A DNA stretch of 64,000 nt from positions 682,001 to 746,000 of the forward strand of contig JBCAQO010000013.1 of assembly GCA_039111635.1 (NCBI GenBank), written 5' to 3'. Positions 55,905 to 64,000 of the stretch are shown here, piece by piece. Both the position numbers and the translations under genes were made by a program. The notes under the pieces were generated by a model. The model had not been told where the DNA came from, searched no databases, and worked only from the letters and a program-made list of their open reading frames with translations. This DNA is from Heterobasidion occidentale. Taxonomy: Eukaryota > Basidiomycota > Agaricomycetes > Russulales > Bondarzewiaceae. Positions within the stretch are counted from its first letter, which is position 1, and the number at the start of each line of letters is the position of its first letter.

Positions 55905-58435
55905 GCATCAGCGTCAGCTACACCACACTAGCAGGATGAGGCAACAAGAATGATTGTCTGGTGAATTCAACATCAACCACATTAGTGGGAGATGAGCGAC
56001 AAGTTGAAGTAGTGTCTGAAAGTCTCTTGGTGTCGCACACAAGTCAGCATGTCCCCCGCCTGGCTCGACTAGGCACGCTTGAGCTTCTGTCGCAATCAAT
56101 GTGACGTGCTGTGCAGCACACCGCCGCGGTGAACCCCTTCATGGTTGTGTATGACAATGTGAACTGGGTACACAAAGCGGCTTTCCAAGTTGTCAGGCGC
56201 ATCGGTGAATCAGCTATCCATTCTAAAACTGTGAAAGCAGAGATACTTACACACTGTCAGATACTCAAGAGAATGGTACTTGTGCCACTTTGATACCACT
56301 CTTCCAAGCATCAAAGGAAGCCCTAAGCACGGCCGCACTTGACAAGGCATTTAACAAAGCACCTCCACTAACACTGGATGACCTTCTACTGAAGCCGGAC
56401 AAGAGTGCATTCTTTTGTTGTTGCCTCGTCCACATGGTTCTTGCCATAGTGGTCTATCATGGGGGTCCAATGTTTCACCACTTCCACAAAGTGCTGCAAG
56501 AGAACATTAGAGCACAAAATTGCACTACATAAAATGGATATTTACCCGTTACCTGCGATGAACATCAACAAATCCTCAACCTCTAGAAATGCCGAGATGA
56601 TTGAGGCCATCCTCATTGAGCTCAAGTTAAACACCTTGGTGCCCGAGTTTGCGGCAGAGATCAAGTTTGTCGCTGGGGACCAACTGTCCCTAGCAAGATT
56701 GAGGTTAGTGGGGGCATGTCAAGCTGGGAATGAATCAGGTGCAGCTGCCCTTTGATGGGTGCTATTTGGCCCCGGCCTCTTCTACTACAAGATCGCAGCC
56801 AACCACAGCTTCATCTTCACACACCTCGGACAGCCAAACCACTTACTAACCAACCCCACTTCCCTGGCAGCGCACAACACCATACTTGAGTGGAAACCAA
56901 TTGTCGCTACGTCCCTCTCTCCCTTTTAAACCTGCCAAGACCTGATCTTTGTCTCCTTGTATGCCCGAGTCATGCACTGCATCCTCATTGTTGCCAACTC
57001 AACCTCCCTACATGAATACTCAGACGGCCTGTCCTGGGAGGCATTGCAAGCTCACGCAGACACTGTTGTCAAGCGCTTCACTGACAACTGCATGGTCCAT
57101 TGTCTACAACAAGAACGGGTGGCTCATGGCACCAGCCAAGGCGACATGGTTTTTGAGAACGCGCTGCTGTTTCTCTGCAATGCACTGCACTTGCGGGAGT
57201 TTTCGGATGCCATCAAAACCAGGGATTTAGGCCACCTTCTCAACATGCTCAAAATTTGGGGCCTCGCTTTTTGTGGTAATGGGCGGTTGAAATATGCATA
57301 TGAGATCTTGTATCTCGTGCACAACGTGACACACGTCTGGCCGCCCTCCCTTGTGTAAGTAAACCACATCAGATTCATTCCCATGCTGCTTAACTCTCTT
57401 TAGTAAGCTTGTCCTCAACAATTGGCTCATCAATCTAACAGGCAAGGCTCAAGGTTGGCATAAAGTGGACTTACTGCAAGAACATCTCAACTTCTTGATC
57501 AAGGTGAGTGCCAGCGGCCGTTTTGCAAGACATAGTTCACTCCCCTGTCTGTGAACGCACCTCCTCCAGGACTACTACCAGGCTTATGGCAGTGGAGCGT
57601 TGTGGGATTGGCTTGAAATGATCACGCCATGTGTTGAGATCCTGCGCCGGCTAGTTACTGACGTTTATGAAACCTTAGGCTCAAAACAAGGCACCCAAAA
57701 TGCAGTTCCTAATCTCTTGGAGGACATTGACAAACTCATGGGAAGTTTGGACCATCATGACATCTATGTTGAACAGCCGGTGCGAGTATTTGACAAGGAT
57801 GACCCCCCTGCTCCAGATGTTATTGTTGATGGGTATGCCACGCTTTCCTGGGGCGGCACAACACCTTTAAATCAGTTCAATGAAATGTTCATCACCCTCC
57901 AGCGCCGCCGCTGTGTCCTCCCTCTTGTCGGTGACGCACCTTCAGGCTCAAGCACCCACAATGCCGCAAGCACGGTGTTGGATGTGACAGGTGCATTTGG
58001 TTCTCGTGGGCTGTTCATGCTATCTCACATGGATGTTCATAGACAAACTGGGCCCTTGTTCACTGTCAGAGCCTGGTGTTACATCAGACACCAACTCAGA
58101 TGTTGAAAGCGCCAGCGACCATGATTGTGATCAGGCGGACCTGCTTCAAGTTGGCTTCCTTCCAGATTTAGAGATTATGGGTGTTGAGAATGTTGCCCTC
58201 GACATGGATATGTACAAGGATTCAGAATCTTCCGACATTAAGGACATTGGCTTCATAGATGCTGCCTCTGACCACTCTGAATAGATAAATAATTATCTGA
58301 CCACAGACAATGAATAATAATTTCAAAAGTATTGTAAAGGGAGTGTTTCTAGTAGTGTAGGAAGGGTTTTGAAAGCAATGGGAAGTGAGAATGCAGGATT
58401 GAGATGGTGGAAGGCATCTGTGCCTGAGGAATTCA

Positions 58436-58650
58436 TGGAAATTTTGCCAAGTCAATTTACTGAAATGGTGGGCCCTGCCAAAACCACACCGAGTGAGCCT
58501 AGCCAGTCTCCAATGGAGCCCTTGATGGAGCATAGCGGAGCAGCAGAATTTGAAAGACCGGCTGTGTCCGAGCCTAATTGGCTAGGCTCACTGGTTGCGG
58601 TTTTGGCGGGGCCCACTAAATGTGTAAATCGACTTAGCAAAATTTCGAGC
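58436..58650. repeat. Palindromic block made of two opposed terminus-like sequences
   Basis: The first arm (GAAATTTTGCCAAGTCAATT onward) and second arm (ending CGACTTAGCAAAATTTC) are imperfect inverted repeats of about 65 bp. Both resemble the subterminal block of the helicase/DUF6589 element. It could be a small MITE or a right end abutting a left end. Confidence 0.65.
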
Positions 58651-59036
58651 TCTCTTCAGCCACCAACACCTTGGCTTGCCTTTCCCCTTCCTCTCTCCTT
58701 ATTCTAGCTGTACCATTCTGTACTTTTCTAACAATCTATACATACTGTGTGTATATAAACTAACCTGAATGTATTTTTCTCCACCATTGTTTGTAAAATC
58801 TCCATAATTGAGCTCATTATCTTCTGCATCATCATTCTTAGCTACACAATTTGAAGTGAGCTGTGTGCTTCAAACTCAGTATGAATTATTGAAAGAATCA
58901 TCCAACAAATGTCATGCAGCATGAATATAGTGATAATACTTCATGCAGAAAGGTTATCAAAGGCAGAATCCATGAAGAATAACCCAGTCACACATACCAT
59001 GTACTTATATTTTGGTTGCTGACCTTTATTATTGTT

Positions 59037-59160
59037 AGTGCAATGGCTCAATGGTTTAGTTCCATATAGTCTTTGCTTGTGCCTCTGGTTCAATCCCTGC
59101 CGTAAACAATATTACTTCTTACATTAAGAGCAATAAAGGATTTTTTTATTTGATCAATTA
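59037..59160 (+). repeat. tRNA-derived SINE-like sequence
   Basis: An A box TGGCTCAATGG (59044-59054) and a B box GGTTCAATCCC (59087-59097) are spaced as in an RNA polymerase III promoter. The acceptor-stem halves pair only partly, so it is not a functional tRNA. A T-rich tail follows at about 59140-59150. Confidence 0.55.
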
Positions 59161-59267
59161 TATTCATACTCCCATCTTGATGACACATCTTGAGATCCAA
59201 AATTGTGTTTATACAGAGAGGCAGTGGGTCTGGAAGCAGGAGGAAGCCAGAGAGAATCCAAATCACA

Positions 59268-59438
59268 AAAATTTGGCTAAGTCAATTTACTCATTTGGCA
59301 TGCCTCGCCAAAAGTGCAACAAGTGAGCCCAGCGGATTAGAGCCAGCTCGGCTTGCCTGGCCATAACAACTCTGACAAAAATGCACCGTGGCCTTTTAAA
59401 GCCCGCTTGGCCTATTCCACTTGGTAAGCACGAGGCTA
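59268..59438 (-). repeat. Right terminal inverted repeat of the helicase/DUF6589 element
   Basis: Read in reverse complement from 59438 it starts TAGCCTCGTGCTTACCAAG and contains GTAAATTGACTTAGCCAAAT at its inner end, with about 50 bp more between the blocks than the left end. Confidence 0.65.
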
Positions 59439-59556
59439 GGAATCTTGATAAACAAACAAACAGTCACACGTGACAAACACGGCCGTTACATATGCCCTCC
59501 TGTCCCATGACTAGTGGGACAAAATCAACCTCAACCATGACATAGGACTGGGATCC

Positions 59557-60165
59557 TCAACCCACCAACAGACCCTTCGTTCTTACAGGTGACTCCTCAG
59601 AGCATGATGGACAAAGCCCATCAGATACCAGTGGCAGCTCCATCCCTAGTGGTGTTGCTAGGACTGCCCCTCTTGCCCCAGTTTCCTCCATGATGACCTT
59701 GGCCCCTACTGACTCCACAATCCTTGAAATGGGTCTCTTGTTCGAGGGTGGCAGCCTTAGCAGAGTTAAGCTTCGCCTTGGTGGCAACTGCAACAAGGGG
59801 TAAGCACCCAGATCTGATCTGATTGATGCCACTAGGTTATGCTTACTGGCCATGGAATTGTTTTCAAATTGACGCACCAGCAGCATCTGGATGTGCTAGA
59901 TAGCTGTGTTAGACAATCCAGATGATTTTGCCTTCCACTTGGTGCTCCAGGGGACAATCAGGGTGGGACCAGGCTTGACATCTGCCTCCTTGTTGTCCTT
60001 GTCCTCGACAGACTCAGATTTGGCATTGGCATTGGCATTGGCATCAGTGGTGTCGGTGGCGCCATTGCCAGGCTTGTCTCTAGCATTGGGCAAGACTTCT
60101 GTCCTGGAGGATAGAGCAGCGGTAGCCAACAAAACCCTGGGGGGAGTGATGACCTTGACAGTCAA
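59557..60165 (-). other. Open frames downstream of the third Ty3 pol, unknown
   Basis: Two adjacent minus-strand open frames. The first has a low-complexity stretch TTDANANANAKSESVEDKDN, encoded by a GGCATT hexamer repeated about four times near 60021-60043. The second contains LLQLPPRRSLTLLRLPPSNK. They lie downstream of the chromodomain-like segment and may be a post-pol ORF of the third element. No domain recognised. Confidence 0.3.
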
Positions 60166-60686
60166 ACTGTCCGCGGTGGTAACCTTGAGGATAGCCAGAT
60201 CCAGTTAGAACAGGAGGTGGTGTGCTTCGTCAAGTTGTATGGCCAAGCAGTACTTGTTGTAGCATTAAGGCACCACGGGAGATCCAATGACATAGGATCC
60301 ATTACGGATTATCTTGGTAAATGAAATGAAAGAATCAACATCAACTGCCAAGAACTACGCAGACACAGGGTTCAATAGAATGGGGGTGATGGGCTCAGAC
60401 ATAGGTAGGTGTCCTCCTGCCACATCCTTTGTCTTGTTTAAATACTTCTCCAGCAGCAAGCAGTTGGCTGAGGAAAGGATCACACTAGCAAGTCCTAGCT
60501 TGAGGTCATCTAGTGCCAAGAGAGAGTTGCCCTTAAGCTGCCCAATCAAGGTGAGCCCAAGTGCTTTGAGATACCCTGTAAATGAAATTAGATGCCTAAC
60601 CTCATGGTAGGGCATCCAAGCCCAATCTCCAGTTTGCCACTTCACTTTGAACATGATGCCACTTCCCACACCTCTATGTGATATGA

Positions 60687-61498
60687 TGTTAGGTCGGAGA
60701 CCTATCACGTGCACCAATGCACAAAGGGGATCCCTAGGCTAAACTTCCACAGTGCCATAGAGCTGCAGGCTCTAATGAATGAAGACAATTGATTGTCTCT
60801 GTGCTCTTTGAAGGAATTCGGGGTTGCTGTCTGCTTTGTCCTTGAAGAGGTTAAGAAGATGATTTTTGAGGTCCTCTCAATGATGAGGTAGAACTGGATG
60901 GTCTTCTCCTGTCCAACAGATGACACTAGGAGGAGTCCAACTGAGAACATGGAAAGCAGCAAGGCCGGTGAAGGTACAGGTGAATAGAGAGAGAGAAGTG
61001 AAGGGAGACAAAGCCAGTGTGTCATCAGACCGTGTAATGGAAGTCTCAGATCTGACAGAGATCACAAAGTGTGGGCTAGGAAGGTAGCTAGACACCGGGT
61101 GCAGTGTAGAGATTGAGGTGAATGAGCTGAGCTTCTTAGAAGCTTATATCGCCTATTTATACAAAGAAGTATCTAGGGCTGGATCAAGATCTAGTCTGTG
61201 CACTTTTTAGGTACCAAAGTAAATGATTGAGATCCGTAAGTGAAGATGTGTCATGGATCTAAGTATAGTACAAGATCACCAATGTCTGGCCGCATCATGA
61301 TTGATCAGGAACCAGGAACAGGGTCAGGAACAAATGTCTGTCCACATCAAGAACCAGGAACAGTGAGTAAGTGTTCATGCAGTTAGCATGTTAATAGTAA
61401 TGAGTCAGCAATAGCAGTCCAAGTCCAAGTCACATCTAAAGCACTTGACCAACACATCAACTCACGTCCAAAGCACGTGTTAGGATGTGGTCCTAACA
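60687..61498 (-). mobile_element. Solo LTR, TGTTAGG family (812 bp)
   Basis: It begins TGTTAGGTCGGAG and ends GGTCCTAACA, and interrupts the third element between the integrase C-terminus and chromodomain-like segment. The flanks TATGA and TACAA are not a perfect duplication. Confidence 0.88.
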
Positions 61499-62135
61499 TA
61501 CAATGCAGCAGACCACCTATTCAGCCATAGTTCCAAATCCGGAAATTTGGCTCAACTGCCATCCAGGGAAGTGTTGGTCATCATTTGAAACATGAACACG
61601 GAGGAGGGATGCATGGAGTGAAAGATAAATTCCCCTTTGCTTGAGCTCTGGCAGTAAGTCCAGTTTGAATGAATTGTTACCATAGTCCTTAAGTATCTTG
61701 TAGGGACCGATGAATTTCAGCAACTTCCAAGCATGCCCCTTTGAGACACTCAGATTCTCAGTCAATAGGTAAACTAAATCTCCTTCTACAAATGGAGCTG
61801 CTTGGCGTTTCTTATTTGCCATTCGTCCATGTTTTATCTGTGCTGACAGAATTGAATTGTGCGCAGCTATGACCACATCCTTGATTTGCTGGGTAAACAC
61901 GTGCACCCTAGGATGCTCACTTGGTGCATTCTAGATCATTGAGTGGGGCATCTGCCCTGAATTAAGGAAAAAAGGTGTGTATACTGTGGTTTCTGATCTC
62001 ACTGAATTGATAGCAAACTCTATTCCAGGAAGCTTTGTGGCCCAGTCTTGCTGGTTTGGGGCCACACATTGTCTCAACATTTGCATCACCATTTGGTTTG
62101 CTCTCTCAGTCGCTCTGTCACTTTCTGGATGAAAC

Positions 62136-62482
62136 TGTTAAACATGACCCCCTCTCTGGTACAGTACTCTCGTATGACTCATCATAGTTACCTATTCATC
62201 CCTCCTCTTAATTACTTTCCTATTCCAGACGCCCGAGTTTGGACTCCACACTTATTTTCGCAGTCTACGGGGCCTGCACACCTCAGTTGTTATCCATCAG
62301 GTAGACGGACAACTGAGGTGAGCCCCATTCTATTTTACTTGGTAGATACTTGACTCACACTGTACCTACCAGTCTTGGTTCCCTTACTTCGCAGGTACAG
62401 TTCAATACATCAGTTGTTATTCATCAAGTAGATGGACGACTGAGTCTCGGTTCTCTTACTTCGCAGATCACCTCTCACAATA
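62136..62482. mobile_element. 347-bp insertion with internal hairpin repeats
   Basis: It splits the integrase core of the third element between TSTLF and HPESD. Flanks GAAAC and GGAAC are a near-perfect 5-bp duplication. Inside, two copies of a unit around CAGTTGTTATYCATCARGTA occur (62275-62315 and 62409-62445), each able to form a hairpin (CCTCAGTTGT/ACAACTGAGG in the first). It starts TGTTAAACATGACCCCCTCT, similar to an LTR end followed by a polypurine tract. Confidence 0.55.
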
Positions 62483-62659
62483 GGAACAATGTAGATGTCC
62501 TCAGGTCAGTCCTGATAAGCTCATGCAATTTCTCCCAGAAGGTGCTCATGAACAAAAGTCCCTGTCACTTACAATAACCCTCAGAATTCTATACAGTTTA
62601 TAGACCCAATCAAAGATCACTTCAGCCACATCTTTTGCTCGGTACATGGACTTAGTAGG

Positions 62660-63536
62660 TGTTAGGACTGTGCCCTAATACGTGCTTCACATGTGGATAG
62701 GGAGGTCAGTCATGTAACTCACTCTGATTTGGACGCAGACTTGTTTCCTTGACTCATCACCATTGACATGCTAATGCATGAACACTAATGTGTTTATACT
62801 TACATCCATATACCTTGGTAGGAACACTTCTATATGATCGGTCCTGAAATCCTGAATCTATCCTAATGCAGACAGACAATATTACTATACTTAGCAGTCA
62901 ATTATGGATCACGATTGTTTACTGCTGCAAAACTTGATCACCTACAGATATGACACCTGTTGGGTAGATTAGCTTTAGGTGCATAGACCAGATCTTGCTC
63001 CTGCCATAGATAGCTTGTATGTACAAGTAGCCAAGATGAGTTTCTAAGAAGCTCAGCTTATTCACCTATAATTAACTCAATCTCTGTACTACACCTGGTG
63101 TCTGGCTACCTTCCTAGCTTACACTTTGCAAACTCTGTCAGATCTGAGAATCCTTTACACAGTCTGACGACGCACTGAATTTGCCTCCATCCTCTTCTCA
63201 TTCTCCCTTCCCTTACCAGCCATTTCTCATCCTGTCAAGGACCTATACCGGTCTCGCCACTTTCCATATCCTTACTTGGTCACCTCCCAAGGTAGTCTGT
63301 TGGACAGGAGAAGATGACCCTGTACCTGCTGATCAACAAGAAGCACTCAAAGATCATCTTCTAGAAGAATTTGAAGATTGGGCTGATACCAATCCTGACT
63401 TCTTACAAAGGGCCCAAAGATGATTGGTCGTCTTTATATGTTAGATGTTCACAGTCCAAGACTTCATTCAGTAACAGCCTAGGAACCCCCTTTAGTGCAT
63501 CGGTGCACATGATAGGTCTCCAACCTAACAGTAACA
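62660..63536 (+). mobile_element. Diverged solo LTR, TGTTAGG family (877 bp)
   Basis: It begins TGTTAGGACTGTG and ends CCTAACAGTAACA, with target duplication GTAGG at 62655-62659 and 63537-63541. It is the most diverged copy in the window but keeps the start-site palindrome region and the LTR ORF frame (from about 63181 to a TGA at 63421). Confidence 0.88.
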
Positions 63537-64000
63537 GTAGGGACCAGATGAACCATGGCTAACAGATGACAGATGGCAGATCATGTCAAATGTTTCATAT
63601 AGCATCTTCGATTCTGAAAGTGGGCCAACAAAGTCCATGCCAATTGACTCCCAAGGCCGTGATGGCACTTTGAGAGGGTGAAGGAATCCATATAGTTTGT
63701 GGTTTGTTAACTTCCCCATGTGACAGGTTGTACAGCTTTCACACCATGTCCTTCCACCACACATTCTCCCTTGTGGTAGAATAAAGTCTCTTTGGGCTTA
63801 GGTAAGCCAGAATTGAATGGGTATGTGATATAATGATTTCTCTCACATAGTGAGGTCCGATTCTCACATCTGGGATGCATAGAACCTATTCCATACAATA
63901 TAAGGCTGTCCAAGACCTCAAAATTCTTAACCTGCAACGGTGAGCTCACAACCTCTTTAAAGAACTTGTCCTCTTTGTAACAATGCTTTAGTGTCTTCAT

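Larger units (their letters stand above)
32505..58284 (+). pseudogene. DUF6589 protein gene, split by nested retrotransposons
   Basis: The N-terminal part lies at 32505-33480: a charged helix (HRKHLKTLEQKRKKTTQQRE), then LSAFVFDTGHLSWGWRWTQYF, a VVVGLVTTEAKAITKKG segment and, after an intron, GYMHHIIGLYLYSTGASRQQ and ISVMNHLGI. Element O is inserted exactly there. The frame resumes at 55905 with SVSYTTLAG and continues through VVYDNVNWVHKAAF, QENGTCATLIPLFQ (across an intron), MDIYPLPAMNINKSST, KFVAGDQLSLARLR, GLFYYKIAANHSF, LIFVSLYARVMHC, GDMVFENALLFL, GNGRLKYAYEILYLVHNVTH, and DYYQAYGSGALWDWLEMITP. This is the domain Pfam calls DUF6589, common in agaricomycetes. At least two nonsense codons (for example TGA near 56102) mark decay. 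Function is unknown. Confidence 0.82.
58285..59267. other. 3' non-coding part of the DUF6589 element
   Basis: Between the DUF6589 end and the right inverted repeat. It contains a palindromic block (58436-58650), a tRNA-like SINE (59037-59160) and AT-rich sequence. No gene seen. Confidence 0.55.
28561..59438. mobile_element. TIR transposon with divergent helicase and DUF6589 genes, heavily interrupted
   Basis: The two ends are inverted relative to each other. Both begin TAGCCTYGTGCTTACCAAG and continue with shared blocks such as GGGCTTTTAA-like, TTTTTGTCAGAG and GTAAATTGACTTAGCCAAAT, about 120-180 bp in from each end. Inside are a RecQ-like helicase gene (-) and a DUF6589 gene (+) that diverge from about 32.4 kb. 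Subtracting the nested LTR insertions leaves about 7.6 kb. No clear target duplication is seen; a TA duplication would be compatible with the ends (TA|GCCT...AGGC|TA). The unit is an inference from the matching ends plus the fact that both genes lie between them. Confidence 0.6.
60320..64000 (-). pseudogene. Third Ty3-type element: integrase end of Pol, decayed and interrupted
   Basis: From the window end inward on the minus strand: a HHCC-type zinc finger (WCESCTTCHMGKL) and core start (PWESIGMDFVGPLSES, MVHLVPT); then, beyond an LTR, IVSDRDLLFMSTFWEKLHEL; then, beyond a 347-bp insertion, FHPESDRATERANQMVMQML and the C-terminal part (VEGDLVYLLTENLSV, KFIGPYKILKDYGNNSFKL, HASLLRVHVSNDDQHFPG). 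A second LTR is followed by a chromodomain-like SHRGVGSGIMFKVKWQTGDW and PYHEVRHL. Gag and reverse transcriptase would lie beyond the window. It differs from elements O and I in sequence. Confidence 0.8.

Noticed and set aside
59037..59110. Functional tRNA gene
   Set aside because: The A and B boxes are present, but the acceptor and anticodon stems do not pair well; better explained as a SINE-like relic.

Overview
This window is a basidiomycete nuclear sequence, most likely from an agaricomycete. The genes are dense on both strands and cut by many introns of about 50-60 bp. The families present (an SPX-RING protein, a SulP transporter, LysM and double-psi beta-barrel secreted proteins, DUF6589 genes, RecQ-like transposon helicases and Tf1-type Ty3 elements with chromodomains) fit that group. 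No rRNA, true tRNA or CRISPR was seen.

Gene-rich half (1-27.5 kb). A 692-bp hAT-like MITE (271-962) is followed by ten host genes: a cysteine-synthase-like PLP enzyme fused to a rhodanese domain (+), a membrane-anchored alpha/beta hydrolase (+), a D-amino-acid oxidase (+), a UBXD8/FAF2-type UBX protein (-), a secreted double-psi beta-barrel protein (+), the mitochondrial twin-Cx9C protein Cmc4 (-), a family-2 O-methyltransferase (-), an SPX-RING E3-like protein (-), a SulP anion transporter with a STAS domain (+), the SEACAT/GATOR2 subunit Sea3/WDR59 (+), and then a two-LysM secreted protein (+). They do not form one pathway. They look like ordinary housekeeping and secretome genes in a conserved block.

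Transposon half (27.5-64 kb). A transposon with terminal inverted repeats (28561-59438) carries two divergent genes, a RecQ-like helicase (-) and a DUF6589 protein (+). It is split by nested LTR elements. Element O (33481-55904, LTRs starting TGTTAGG, target duplication GCATC) lies inside the DUF6589 gene. Element I (34226-44992, LTRs starting TGTTATG, duplication GGTAA) lies inside an LTR of O and has a full-length pol. Solo LTRs interrupt the helicase (30225-31045, GGTCC), O's reverse transcriptase/RNase H (49849-50682, ATACT) and O's integrase (47661-48135, GGAAG). Without the insertions the helicase/DUF6589 unit would be about 7.6 kb. From 59.5 kb to the window end lies a third, decayed Ty3 pol (-), itself cut by two more TGTTAGG LTRs.

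The most notable observations are: a self-priming (Tf1-like) layout in both Ty3 families, with a 10-nt primer-binding site complementary to the predicted RNA 5' end; a protein-like ORF inside the TGTTAGG LTR that changes mainly at third codon positions between copies; an array of hairpins with changing stems and a constant loop in the leader of element I; and the helicase plus DUF6589 pair bounded by inverted repeats. CDS coordinates below are genomic spans that include introns. Exon borders were read by eye from GT/GC-AG sites and frame.
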